From contig NZ_JAPEPJ010000001.1 of assembly GCF_026340255.1 (NCBI RefSeq), forward strand, positions 1,605,001-1,669,000: 64,000 nucleotides of DNA. Reading direction: 5' to 3'. The DNA comes from Streptomyces sp. NBC_01408 (lineage in GTDB: Bacteria > Actinomycetota > Actinomycetes > Streptomycetales > Streptomycetaceae). Both the position numbers and the translations under genes were made by a program. Below the pieces are notes generated by a model. It was not told the DNA's origin, did no database searches, and saw only the letters and a program-made list of their open reading frames with translations. Numbering within the stretch: the first letter of the stretch is position 1; the number at the start of each line of letters is the position of its first letter. This document shows positions 8,168 through 17,113 of the stretch, one piece after another.

Positions 8168-9373
8168 TCATTTCCAGCTGATGTTGAGCCAGGGGCTGGC
8201 GGGGTCCGTGGTCAGCGTGAGGTGGGCGTCGAGGGCGCCCGCGTACCACTCGCCGAACTCCTCCTCGTCGAAGTGCAGGCACCGGCCGAGGACGTACCCG
8301 GCGGAGAACTCCGCCCAGGACCGGTACGTCTGACGGGCCGATTCCCCCGCGCGCAGGACGGCCCGCTCCGCCTCGTGGAGGGTGCCGTAGCGGGTGCCGA
8401 GGCCCCAGCGGGCCATTTGCGAGGCCCGGCCGTGGTCCCAGCCCTCCACCGAGCGGACCCAGCCCTCCTCGGGGAGGAGGCCGTCGGCCCGGAAGCGCTG
8501 CTCGTAGCGGGTGATCCGGCCGATGAGCCGCTTGACCCCGGCGATCTCGCCCTCCACCTCGGCGGTCGGGCGCGGCTGCGCGAGGGTGACCCCGTCGGGG
8601 GTCAGCTGCGGTTCGGCGGAGCGTTCGGCGTTGCGGCGCAGGCTGGCCTCGGCCGCGTGCCGCCAGTGCTCGATGTCGACGGGCCCGGCGAAGTCGGAGG
8701 CGAGGACGCGGCGGACGCGGAGCGCGTACTCCCAGACGGGGCTGACCATCCCGGCGTTCAGCAGCTGCTCCAGCGTGGCGAGCCAGCCGGGCCGGTCGGT
8801 GATGCCCCAGCCCTTGTGGAGGCGCCGGCGCTCGTGGTGGTAGCCGGAGCCGTGGTAGGCGAGGGAGTTCCAGAACTCCCCGTTGGTCACGGCGAGATGG
8901 CCGCCTATGGCGAGGCCGTGGGCGATGGGCCCGTGGAGCGGGCCGCCGGTGAAGAGGGCGTGGACCTTGCCCTCGGGCAGCCCGTGGGAGGCGACGGCCT
9001 CGCCCTGCGCGCGCCAGCGGGCCAGGTCGGCGGGGGTGGTGGTGAGGTAGGCCTCGGCGGGGGTGCCCGGGTTCACGGCCAGGAAGGCGGGATCGGCGGG
9101 GGTCCACACCTTGCCGAACCAGCCGAGGCTCTGGGACTCGTAGACCGTCTCCGGTACGGGCGCGGGCAGCATCCCGGCGGTGTGGACGACCAGGGCGTTG
9201 CCCGGGGTGGGGTAGAAGCGCACCGTGTCGGGGTCGGCGTCGGCCTGCACGCGGGGCTGCGCCAGGAAGAGCTGGGCCCGGGCGAGGGCGCCGAGGTACG
9301 CGGACCAGTCGCCGGCGCTCCTGGCCTCGTACAGCTCTCTCTCGACGGCGCTCGGTGCGATCCAGGTCCCCAT
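8168..9373 (-). CDS. DUF1266 domain protein
   Basis: This 401-aa protein has a C-terminal half (about 190-400) that reads as a DUF1266 domain: WGITDRPGWLATLEQLL, RWGLGTRYGTLHEAERAVL, SYRSWAEFSAGYVLGR-like (TYRSWAEFSAGYVLGR) and DPASPWLNISW. The N-terminal part (SAYLGALARAQLFLAQPRV and YTSQSLGW-like text) resembles SseB-type modules. Function is unknown; such proteins are often linked to polymorphic toxin or immunity settings, but nothing here supports that directly. Confidence 0.72.
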   Translation of the reverse strand: MGTWIAPSAVERELYEARSAGDWSAYLGALARAQLFLAQPRVQADADPDTVRFYPTPGNALVVHTAGMLPAPVPETVYESQSLGWFGKVWTPADPAFLAVNPGTPAEAYLTTTPADLARWRAQGEAVASHGLPEGKVHALFTGGPLHGPIAHGLAIGGHLAVTNGEFWNSLAYHGSGYHHERRRLHKGWGITDRPGWLATLEQLLNAGMVSPVWEYALRVRRVLASDFAGPVDIEHWRHAAEASLRRNAERSAEPQLTPDGVTLAQPRPTAEVEGEIAGVKRLIGRITRYEQRFRADGLLPEEGWVRSVEGWDHGRASQMARWGLGTRYGTLHEAERAVLRAGESARQTYRSWAEFSAGYVLGRCLHFDEEEFGEWYAGALDAHLTLTTDPASPWLNISWK

Positions 9374-9577
9374 GTGGGGACCCTATACGGGCGGCCCGGC
9401 CCGCCGTCCGCCGACCGGACAACCGGGCGGAACCGGTCCGGCCCGCCCCGTACGGCGCCGGGTACGGCCGTACGCCCCCGTGCCACCACGCGACCGTCCG
9501 GACCCCCTTGACGCGCCCCACCCGCGGGGAGACGCTCCCGGGGCTCGGAAGCGAACGGTTGCAGCTGGGGGGCCGCC

Positions 9578-11491
9578 ATGCCGGAGGAGTCTGTCCAGAC
9601 CGCGGGGGAGCTACGGGCGCGGCTCGTGGCACTGGGGGCGCGGTGGTCGGTACTGGAACACCTGGCCGACGGGGAGCCGGTGCCGCGGCCCTCGCTCGGT
9701 CTGGAGCCCGGGGCGAACCTGACGCCGGCCGCCGCGGTCGGACCGGTGGACCTGCGGGCGCTCCTGGGGCGGGAGAGCGCCAATCCGGACCTCACCCGGC
9801 GCCGGGCGGCGCACGGTTTCCTTCCTGCGCCGGCGGGTGAGGCCCCGTCCCGCCCGCCGGCCGCCGCGGCCCGGCCCGCGGCCGTGGACTGGCGCGCCCG
9901 CTGGGGCCGGCCCTGGATCACCAAGGTGAAGGACCAGAACCCCTGCGGTTCCTGCTGGGCCTTCGGCGCCGCCGCGCTGGTGGAGTCCATGGCCCGCATC
10001 GAGCACGGGGTCTGGGCCGAGCGGTCCGAGGGGGACGTGCACGACGGGATGAAGTGCCCCTGCGGGCAGGGCGGCGACCCGGAGTCCGCCCTCGACTGGA
10101 TCGCGGCGAACGGCGGGCTCGCCGACCCGGACTGCTGGCCGTACAGCGTCCCGCCCGCCGGTCTGCCCGCCGCGCGCCGCGACGCCTGGCGCGCCGAGTA
10201 CACGCCCAGCTGGGACCGCTCGGGCCGCACCGTGCGGATCACCGGCTACGTACGGCTCGGCGACGTGGAGCAGCAGAAGGTCTGGCTGGACACGGTCGGC
10301 CCGCTGACCGCCTGCTTCGACGTGTACGAGGACTTCTTCGGCCTGGGTTCCGGGGTCTACCACCGCACCAGCGAACGTCTCGCGGGCGGCCACTGCGTGC
10401 TGGTCGTCGGCTACGACGACGCGGCCGGCTGCTGGCTGTTCAAGAACTCGTGGGGGACGGGCTACCACGTCGGCGGCTACGGGCGGATCGCCTACGGCGA
10501 GGCGAACATCGACTACTGGGCCAAGTGCGGCCTGCGCGGCACCAACATCGATCCGTGGAGCAAGCGCCGCCTGCACGCGGGCAACGTCTACGAGAGCGGC
10601 AACGGCCGCGCCCACCGCAACTTCGAGCTCCTCGCCACCACCGGCGGCGGCCGCCTCCAGCACTGGTGGCGCGACGGCGACGCCCCCTTCCCGTGGGCCC
10701 GCGCCCGCGCCTTCGCGCACGACGCCTCCGGCCAGCCCGCCTTCACCGGGACCACCTACAACCGGAACATGGAGTCCCTGCACGTCACCACCGGCGGCCG
10801 GCTGCGCCACTGGTACTACGAGCAGTCCGGCGGCGCCTGGCGCGACGGCGGCGCCTTCGGTCCGGGTGACGCGGCCGTCGGCTCGACCCCGGCCTTCATC
10901 CAGAGCGACTACGGCAAGCCGGGCAATTTCGAGGTGGTCGTCCGGACCGCCGACGGGCGCCTGAACCACTGGTGGCGGATCAACGGCGCCCCCTGGACCT
11001 GGAACGACGGCGGCCGCTTCGCCTCCGGCATCGCCCACTACGGCCCCGCGCTGGTGCAGACCCGCGGCCGCCGCCTCGACCTCGTCGCCGCCCGCGCGGA
11101 CGGCCGTATGCAGCTGTGGTGGCGCGACGACCCGGACGGCTTCGCCTGGCGCGCCGGGGAGGTCTTCGGCGGCGCGGCGGCCGCGACCTCCGCGCCCTGC
11201 CTGATCGAGGCGCAGCACGGCGCCGCGGACGAGGACACCGCCGGGAACTACGAGCTGTGCGTGGCCGTCGACGGCGGGCGGGTCGAGCACTGGTGGCGGG
11301 GGAACGCGGCCGGCTGCGCCTGGAGCCGTGGCGCCGTCTTCGGACACGACGTGCTCGCGGTCACCGGGATGCTCCAGGGCAGCTTCGGGTTCAACCTGGA
11401 AGTCGTCGTCCTGCGCACCGACCGCCGGCTCCAGCACTACTGGCGCGACGGCGCGGGCTGGCACGAGGGGCCGGTCATCGGCCCCGTCTGA
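9578..11491 (+). CDS. Papain-family (C1A) cysteine protease with C-terminal propeller-like repeats
   Basis: This 637-aa protein combines a prodomain-like N-terminus (1-105), a C1A peptidase domain (about 106-320) and at least five repeats of about 50 residues (about 340-637), each with a (L/V)xHWWR-type core. The active site is complete: Gln120 (KDQNPCGSCWAF), Cys126, His272 (GGHCVLVVGYDD) and Asn290 (FKNSWGTGY). The repeats look like blades of a PLL-type lectin propeller. I see no signal peptide, so export is unclear. A GGGGGG ribosome site precedes ATG 9578. A chagasin-like inhibitor gene follows by 29 bp. Confidence 0.88.
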   Translation: MPEESVQTAGELRARLVALGARWSVLEHLADGEPVPRPSLGLEPGANLTPAAAVGPVDLRALLGRESANPDLTRRRAAHGFLPAPAGEAPSRPPAAAARPAAVDWRARWGRPWITKVKDQNPCGSCWAFGAAALVESMARIEHGVWAERSEGDVHDGMKCPCGQGGDPESALDWIAANGGLADPDCWPYSVPPAGLPAARRDAWRAEYTPSWDRSGRTVRITGYVRLGDVEQQKVWLDTVGPLTACFDVYEDFFGLGSGVYHRTSERLAGGHCVLVVGYDDAAGCWLFKNSWGTGYHVGGYGRIAYGEANIDYWAKCGLRGTNIDPWSKRRLHAGNVYESGNGRAHRNFELLATTGGGRLQHWWRDGDAPFPWARARAFAHDASGQPAFTGTTYNRNMESLHVTTGGRLRHWYYEQSGGAWRDGGAFGPGDAAVGSTPAFIQSDYGKPGNFEVVVRTADGRLNHWWRINGAPWTWNDGGRFASGIAHYGPALVQTRGRRLDLVAARADGRMQLWWRDDPDGFAWRAGEVFGGAAAATSAPCLIEAQHGAADEDTAGNYELCVAVDGGRVEHWWRGNAAGCAWSRGAVFGHDVLAVTGMLQGSFGFNLEVVVLRTDRRLQHYWRDGAGWHEGPVIGPV

Positions 11492-11520
11492 GGGACCGGC
11501 GCGAAGGTGGGCGGTGGCAG

Positions 11521-11826
11521 GTGGAGGTACGGAACGTCGTGCTCGGCCCGGGGGAGTCGTACGCGCTGCGCCTGACCGGGCGCGGGGCCCGCGGGTACGT
11601 GTGGACCTGGCAGGTCACCGGGAACACGGACGCGGTGGCGGTGACCGAGGAGGCCGCGGAGCCCGGTTCCGGCGGGGTGGTCCCCGGGGCGCCGGTGGAG
11701 CGGACGTATACCGTCCGGGGCCGCTCCCCGGGAGGGCGGGCCCGGATCCGGTTCGCGCAGGTCCGGCCGCCCTATCCGCAGGAGGCCCCGTACGACGAGT
11801 TCGTGCTGGACGTGGAGGTCACCTGA
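11521..11826 (+). CDS. Chagasin-like (I42 family) cysteine protease inhibitor
   Basis: This short 101-aa protein starts at GTG 11521, with AAGGTGGG 9 bases upstream. The sequence carries the three loop signatures of the I42 immunoglobulin-like fold in order: GARGYVW (for NPTTGYxW), EPGSGGV (for GxGG) and QVRPPY (for RPW/F). Chagasin-type proteins block papain-like peptidases. It begins 29 bp after a C1A protease gene on the same strand, which strongly suggests an enzyme-inhibitor pair. There is no signal peptide, as in the protease. Its 3' end overlaps the convergent DUF418 gene by 8 bp. Confidence 0.72.
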   Translation: MEVRNVVLGPGESYALRLTGRGARGYVWTWQVTGNTDAVAVTEEAAEPGSGGVVPGAPVERTYTVRGRSPGGRARIRFAQVRPPYPQEAPYDEFVLDVEVT

Positions 11827-12997
11827 GCGCCCACCGCTGTACGGCTTCCAGCGGGCCCCGGTCGAAGCGGCGCAGCCACAGCCACGACCCGGCGGCCAGG
11901 GCCAGGGCCACTGCGGCCCACAGCCCCATCACCCACCAGGGGCCGGTCCCGGCCAGCCGCTGGGTCAGGCCCAGCCCGATGCCGTAGCAGAGCAGCATGC
12001 AGAGCAGGTTCTGGGTGACGTAGCAGGTCAGGGCGGTGCGGCCGACCGAGCTGAGGGCGGTGGTGACGGGCCGCGGGATCCACAGCCGGTCCAGGGCGAC
12101 GCCGATCAGGCCGATGTAGCCGACGGCGACGAGCGGCGCGGCGCCGTAGCGGCCCAGGGCGAAGAAGTCGTCGCCGCCGAGGGCGGTCGCGGTGTTCAGG
12201 GGCAGGCCGAGGCCGAGGCCCCAGACGGCCATCCGGGACCGGATGCGGCGGCCCGCGTCGCCGGCGGTGAAGGCGCCCGCGCGGTGGAGGCGGACGCCGA
12301 GGAGGAAGAGGAAGACGAGCAGGCCGAAGGAGAAGACCGGCTCGATGCGCAGCACGGGGAGGTTCTCCAGCCGGAAGGCGATCTGGGACAGGTAGCCGCC
12401 GTGCGCGTACAGCTCGACGGCGGCCGTGTCCGGCCCCTTCGGTGTGCCGTCACCGGACTGGGTCACGGAAGCCAGCGTCACCAGGGAGACCAGGGTCAGG
12501 TGCACGGCGGCGGCCGTCCACATGGCGCGCCTGCGGACCTTCTCGGAGCGGGCCAGCAGCCAGGCGACGAGGAGGGCGGTGACGGCGTAGCCCATCAGCA
12601 CGTCCCAGGCGAAGACGAGCAGGAAGTGGACGGTGCCTTCGAGGAAGAGGAAGGCGGCGCGCCGCCAGTAGCGGCCGGGCCAGGGATCGCCGCGACGGGC
12701 GGCGGAGTCGTACTGGATGGCCAGGCCCACGCCGAACAGGACCGTCAGCAGGGCCAGGAACTTGCCGTCGGCGAGGAAGCGGAAGACGCTCTCGGCGAGG
12801 TTCGCGGCGGAGGGGTCGGCGACGGGGTCGGGGGTGGCGAGGCCGCCCTGGAGCACGCCCCACTCCGAGCCGGGCGAGGCGAAGATCCAGACGTTGGTCA
12901 TGAGCGTGCCGAGGATGGCGGCGCCGCGCAGGACGTCGAGGAGCGGGAGCCGGGAGGTCGTACGGTTCACGGGGAGGGTGGTCATGGTGTCGGCCAT
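11819..12997 (-). CDS. DUF418 family integral membrane protein
   Basis: This roughly 392-aa protein has about ten hydrophobic segments. It starts with LPLLDVLRGAAILGTLMTNVW, typical of DUF418/acyltransferase-3-like membrane proteins, and ends with the DUF418 signature GRTALTCYVTQNLLCMLLCYG followed by WLRRFDRGPLEAVQRW. The function of the family is not firmly known, with transport or acyl transfer proposed. ATG 12997 is chosen (MADTMTTLPVNR); an ATG at 12985 is possible. Confidence 0.85.
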   Translation of the reverse strand: MADTMTTLPVNRTTSRLPLLDVLRGAAILGTLMTNVWIFASPGSEWGVLQGGLATPDPVADPSAANLAESVFRFLADGKFLALLTVLFGVGLAIQYDSAARRGDPWPGRYWRRAAFLFLEGTVHFLLVFAWDVLMGYAVTALLVAWLLARSEKVRRRAMWTAAAVHLTLVSLVTLASVTQSGDGTPKGPDTAAVELYAHGGYLSQIAFRLENLPVLRIEPVFSFGLLVFLFLLGVRLHRAGAFTAGDAGRRIRSRMAVWGLGLGLPLNTATALGGDDFFALGRYGAAPLVAVGYIGLIGVALDRLWIPRPVTTALSSVGRTALTCYVTQNLLCMLLCYGIGLGLTQRLAGTGPWWVMGLWAAVALALAAGSWLWLRRFDRGPLEAVQRWALR

Positions 12998-13143
12998 GAC
13001 TTCAGCGTCCCGGCCCGCGGGGCGGTGCACGTCGTGCCGGTGGACGAAGCCGCGGTACATCCTTCGATGCAGCGGGCGGGCGCCGTCGTCCGCATCCTGG
13101 ACGGCGCCGGGGCTTGCACCCCTGTTGTATCTATGCTGTGCAC

Positions 13144-13794
13144 ATGCCAGCCGCCACCAGTACCGGGACCGCCGCCGACCGGGTCTACCAGCACGTCAAA
13201 CAGGGCGTCCTCGACCGCCGCTACGAAGGCGGCACCCTCCTCACCGAAGGCGAACTCGCCGAAGCCGTGGGGGTGTCCCGTACCCCGGTCCGCGAGGCCC
13301 TGCTGCGGCTGGAGACCGAGGGGCTGCTGAAGCTGTACCCGAAGAAGGGTGCCCTGGTGCAGGCGGTCTCCGCGCAGGAGATCACCGACGTGCTCGAAAC
13401 CCGGCTGCTGGTCGAGGAGTTCACCGTACGAAGGGCCGTGCCCGCGCCGCCCGCACTGCTGGAGCGGCTCGCCGGCCTGCTGGAGGAGCAGCGCCGGCAC
13501 GCGGCCGGGGGCGACCTCGCCGCGATGATGGCAGCCGACCGCGCCTTCCACGCCGAGATCGTGCGCGGCGCCGGGAACCAGATCCTGTGCCGCCTCTACG
13601 ACCAGCTCCGCGACCGGCAGCTGCGGATGGGCGTGGCCCTGCTGCACAGCCACCCCGACCGGGTGGAGCGGACGCTGGCCGAGCACACCGAGATCCTGGA
13701 AGCTCTGCGGGCCGGGGACGAGGAGGCGGCGGCCGCCGCCGTGCGCGGACACATCGGCCGGGTCGAGTCCCTGGTCCGGGGGCAGGGCCGATGA
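13144..13794 (+). CDS. GntR-family (FadR/FCD subgroup) transcriptional regulator
   Basis: This 216-aa regulator has an N-terminal winged helix (residues 10-75, TEGELAEAVGVSRTPVREALLRLETEGLL) and an all-alpha FCD ligand-binding domain (about 85-210) with His and Asp residues that commonly bind a metal and a carboxylate ligand (DRAFHAEIV, HTEILEAL). It overlaps the MFS gene by ATGA, so the pair is co-translated. It probably senses the substrate of the transporter. Confidence 0.9.
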   Translation: MPAATSTGTAADRVYQHVKQGVLDRRYEGGTLLTEGELAEAVGVSRTPVREALLRLETEGLLKLYPKKGALVQAVSAQEITDVLETRLLVEEFTVRRAVPAPPALLERLAGLLEEQRRHAAGGDLAAMMAADRAFHAEIVRGAGNQILCRLYDQLRDRQLRMGVALLHSHPDRVERTLAEHTEILEALRAGDEEAAAAAVRGHIGRVESLVRGQGR

Positions 13795-15122
13795 CCGGGG
13801 CGGCGGCCGCGGCCGCGGTCAAGGACCCTCCGGGCGGGCGCGGGGCCGTCGCCGTCTGGGGCATCGGCGTCGCCGTCTACTTCGTGGCGGTGATCTTCCG
13901 CACCAGCCTGGGCGTCGCCGGACTCGACGCCGCCGACCGCTTCCACGTCAACGCCTCGGCGCTGGCCACCTTCTCCCTCCTCCAACTGCTGGTCTACGCG
14001 GGCATGCAGATACCCGTGGGGCTGATGGTGGACCGGCTCGGCACCAAGAAGGTGCTGACGCTGGGGGCGGTGCTCTTCACCGCCGGACAGCTCGGCTTCG
14101 CCCTCTCCCCCTCGTACGGGATGGCCCTGGCCGCCCGGGCACTGCTCGGCTGCGGCGACGCGATGACCTTCATCTCCGTGCTGCGGCTCGGCACCCGGTG
14201 GTTCCCGGCCCGGCGCGGACCGTTGATGGCCCAGCTGGCCGGGCTCGTCGGCATGGCGGGCAACCTCGTCTCCACGCTGGTGCTCGCGCCCGTGCTGCAC
14301 GGGGTCGGCTGGACGCCGGCGTTCGCCGGCAGCGCGGTCGCGGGGCTGGTGGTCCTCGTCCCCCTGGTGCTGTTCCTGCGCGACCACCCGGAGGGGCACG
14401 AGCCGGCCTCCCCGCCGCGGGGCGGGGGAGGCTTCGTCCGCCGCCAGATCAGGGAGTCCTGGAGCGAACCCGGCACCCGCCTCGGGCTGTGGGTGCACTT
14501 CACGACGCAGTTCCCGGCGATGGTGTTCCTGCTGCTGTGGGGGATGCCCTTCCTGGTCGAGGCGCAAGGGCTGTCGCGGACCACCGCGGGCGGACTGCTG
14601 ACGCTGGTGGTCGCCTCGAACATGGCCCTCGGGCTGGTCTACGGCCAGATCGTCGGCCGCCGCCAGTGCTCGCGGATCCCGCTCGCCCTGGGCACGGTCG
14701 GGCTGACCGCCCTGCTGTGGGCGGCGGTCCTGGTGTACCCGGGGGACCGGGCCCCGATGTGGCTGCTGGTCACGCTGTGCCTGGTCCTCGGCTCGTGCGG
14801 TCCGGCCTCGATGATCGGCTTCGACTTCGCCCGCCCCGCCAACCCGGCGGAGCGGCAGGGCACCGCGTCCGGGATCACCAACATGGGCGGCTTCCTCGCC
14901 TCGATGACCACCCTGCTGGCGGTGGGCATCCTGCTCGACGCCACCGGCGACAACTACCGCATCGCCTTCTCGACGGTGTTCGTGCTGGAGGCCCTCGGGA
15001 TCACCCAGATCCTCCGCCTGCGGGGCCGGGCCCTGTCACGGGAACGGGACCGGCTGGTCCCTGCCCCGGTGGCGGCATCAGCCAGATCCAGCCCCGCCGG
15101 CGTCGGAGGCGCGGGGCCATAA
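13791..15122 (+). CDS. MFS transporter
   Basis: This 443-aa protein has 12 predicted membrane segments and the loop 2-3 motif (GLMVDRLGTKKVLTLG). The LGTRWFPARRGPLMAQLAG segment resembles anion or sugar-acid MFS carriers. The substrate is unknown. It is coupled to the GntR gene through an ATGA overlap. The last dozen residues (SSPAGVGGAGP) are encoded by a fragment of the palindromic repeat, so the natural C-terminus seems to have been replaced or extended by repeat DNA. Confidence 0.88.
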   Translation: MTGAAAAAAVKDPPGGRGAVAVWGIGVAVYFVAVIFRTSLGVAGLDAADRFHVNASALATFSLLQLLVYAGMQIPVGLMVDRLGTKKVLTLGAVLFTAGQLGFALSPSYGMALAARALLGCGDAMTFISVLRLGTRWFPARRGPLMAQLAGLVGMAGNLVSTLVLAPVLHGVGWTPAFAGSAVAGLVVLVPLVLFLRDHPEGHEPASPPRGGGGFVRRQIRESWSEPGTRLGLWVHFTTQFPAMVFLLLWGMPFLVEAQGLSRTTAGGLLTLVVASNMALGLVYGQIVGRRQCSRIPLALGTVGLTALLWAAVLVYPGDRAPMWLLVTLCLVLGSCGPASMIGFDFARPANPAERQGTASGITNMGGFLASMTTLLAVGILLDATGDNYRIAFSTVFVLEALGITQILRLRGRALSRERDRLVPAPVAASARSSPAGVGGAGP

Positions 15123-15170
15123 TCAGCCCCGCCGGCGTTTGAGGCGCGGGGTCTGGGGCGGAGCCCCAGG
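15091..15170. repeat. Partial copies of the palindromic repeat end
   Basis: Two adjoining fragments match the right end of the long palindromic repeat: cagccccgccggcg at 15091 inside the MFS 3' end, and cagccccgccggcgtttgag at 15125 running to cggagcccca at 15169. They lie between convergent genes. Confidence 0.75.
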
Positions 15171-15205
15171 TCCCGGCGCAGCCGGGCTCACCCGCCCGGC
15201 CGGCG

Positions 15206-16030
15206 CTACGGCGTAACGGCGAATGCGGCCAGGATGGCCCCGGCCAACTCCGCATCGCCCTCCACCTTCACCCGATCGGCGACGACGTGCGCACGGACCC
15301 GCCCCGCGGCGAGGCGGACGTACGTCTCCCAGTCCAGGGTCAGCGTCACCGCCGGGCCCAGCGACGGGGCCTTGTCCAGGGTCCCGCGGCCCGCCGCGTC
15401 CACCCGTACCGTCCGCATGAACTCCAGCGGCCCGTGCACGTCCACGACCACCGCCGAGTTCGCGGGGGCGCCCGCGCCCTTCGCGACCACCTTCGGCAGC
15501 CCGGCGAGGAGGATGTCCCGCGCCACGTACGCCCCCGGCGAGTCCCAGTTCCCGGGTACGCCCAGCGCCTGGCGCAGGTCCTGTTCGTGCATCCACACGT
15601 CGAAGGCGCGCAGCCGCAGCGCGTGCTCCAGCGTCACCTGGTCGCCCAGCGGGCCGCGCACCATCGTGTCCGGATCCCGCTTCTCGTTCCGCAGCTGCCG
15701 GGACCGGCGGATGACGGTGTACTCCAGCTCCGAGGTCATCTCCGGGGCGGTGTGGTGCCGTCGTACGTCGACCTGCACCTCCATGTACCGGCTGAACTCG
15801 TCCACCACGTGCCGCAGGTCCCGCGCGACGGTGTGGATCGGCCGCGGGTCCCCGAGCTGCTCACATTCGATGCCGATGATGTGGGACACGACGTCGCGGA
15901 CCGACCAGCCGGGGCACGGGGTCGCCCGGTTCCACTCGCCCTCCGTCAGCGGGAGGACCAGCTCGGATATCGCCTCGATGGAGTGCGTCCACGCGTCGGC
16001 ATAGGGCTGAAGGCTGGGATGGACGGTCAA
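15206..16030 (-). CDS. Mycothiol-dependent maleylpyruvate isomerase-family enzyme
   Basis: This 274-aa protein has an N-terminal DinB-like four-helix domain (1-160) with the metal-binding pattern expected of MDMPI proteins (CPGWSVRDVVSHIIGIECEQLG and FDVWMHEQDLRQALG) and a C-terminal SCP2-like domain. Family members use mycothiol, and the true substrate is unknown. The start is TTG at 16030, supported by GAGGGG five bases upstream; there is no in-frame ATG near it. Confidence 0.85.
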   Translation of the reverse strand: MTVHPSLQPYADAWTHSIEAISELVLPLTEGEWNRATPCPGWSVRDVVSHIIGIECEQLGDPRPIHTVARDLRHVVDEFSRYMEVQVDVRRHHTAPEMTSELEYTVIRRSRQLRNEKRDPDTMVRGPLGDQVTLEHALRLRAFDVWMHEQDLRQALGVPGNWDSPGAYVARDILLAGLPKVVAKGAGAPANSAVVVDVHGPLEFMRTVRVDAAGRGTLDKAPSLGPAVTLTLDWETYVRLAAGRVRAHVVADRVKVEGDAELAGAILAAFAVTP

Positions 16031-16186
16031 CGGGACCCCTCGCGGTGCTGTTCAGTGGCGCGTTCTGGAAGATCTGGACAACGGACTCGGCTTCCAAAAC
16101 TACGCTGCCGGTGAGCACCCCGGCAGTGCTTTCGTGTGACGATCGTAGGCCCGAGTTGACGGCTTGAATGCCAGGACGGTGGTACT

Positions 16187-16999
16187 GTGCGCGCCTCGCT
16201 GATCCAAATCGCTGTGAATGAGGGCGAGTCGGTGGTTTCCCGGCGTGCCCGGGCGGCCGAGCTCGTACGGGAGCAGGCCGGCTCCGACCTCGTGGTCCTG
16301 CCGGAGCTGTGGACCGTCGGAGCCTTCGCCTACGAGCAGTTCGAGACGGAGGCCGAACCCCTCGACGGCCCCACCTTCGAGGCCATGTCCAAGGCCGCGC
16401 GCGACGCCGGGGTCTGGCTGCACGCGGGGTCGGTCGTCGAGCGCGCGGGCGACGGCTCGCTCTACAACACCGCCCTCGTGCTCTCCCCGACGGGCGAGCT
16501 GGCCGCCACCTACCGCAAGATCCACCGCTTCGGCTTCGACCAGGGAGAGGCGGTGCTCATGTCGCCCGGCGACTCCCTGACCACGGTCACCCTGCCGGAG
16601 CAGACCCTCGGCATCGCCACCTGCTACGACCTGCGCTTCCCCGAGCTGTTCCGCGGCCTGGTCGACGCCGGGGCCACCACGATGGTGGTCGTGGCGGGCT
16701 GGCCCGCCCGCCGCCGGTCCCACTGGACCCTGCTGAACCGGGCGCGCGCGGTGGAGGACCAGTCGTACGTCCTGGCCTGCGGCCTGGCCGGCACCCACGC
16801 GGGCGTCGAACAGGCCGGGCACAGCCTGGTGGTGGACCCCTGGGGCGAGGTCCTGGCCGAGGCGGGCCCGGGCGAGGACGTCCTCACCGTGGACCTCGAC
16901 CCGGCGAAGGTCTCCGACACCCGCACCCAGTTCCCCGCCCTCAAGGACCGCCGTCTGGGCCGGGCCCAGGCGGCGGCGGGGCGGGGTCTAGATGAGTGA
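16187..16999 (+). CDS. Carbon-nitrogen hydrolase (nitrilase superfamily)
   Basis: This 270-aa enzyme has the full Glu-Lys-Cys triad: E40 (VVLPELW), K111 (YRKIHRFGF) and C146 (ATCYDLRFPELFR). It most resembles omega-amidase/Nit2-type or carbon-nitrogen hydrolases that act on amides. GTG 16187 has AGGACGGTGG five bases upstream. The last residues and stop (LDE then TGA) are encoded within the left arm of a perfect 27-bp inverted repeat. Confidence 0.9.
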   Translation: MRASLIQIAVNEGESVVSRRARAAELVREQAGSDLVVLPELWTVGAFAYEQFETEAEPLDGPTFEAMSKAARDAGVWLHAGSVVERAGDGSLYNTALVLSPTGELAATYRKIHRFGFDQGEAVLMSPGDSLTTVTLPEQTLGIATCYDLRFPELFRGLVDAGATTMVVVAGWPARRRSHWTLLNRARAVEDQSYVLACGLAGTHAGVEQAGHSLVVDPWGEVLAEAGPGEDVLTVDLDPAKVSDTRTQFPALKDRRLGRAQAAAGRGLDE

Positions 17000-17079
17000 G
17001 TCCGAAGTGGCGTCGTCCGCCCGCAGACGCGCGTGCCTGGCACCTCCCCGCAGACGCCACTTCGGACTCACTCATCTAG
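16988..17079. repeat. 27-bp perfect inverted repeat with CTAG ends
   Basis: The arms 16988-17014 and 17053-17079 are exact reverse complements, start and end with CTAG, and flank a 38-nt loop. The left arm contains the nitrilase stop codon. It could be a small inserted element, a terminator, or both. The low-GC TGAGTGAGT block is atypical for the region. Confidence 0.85.
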
Positions 17080-17113
17080 GCTCAGCTGGATGACGGGTAC
17101 GGGGGAGAGAGCA

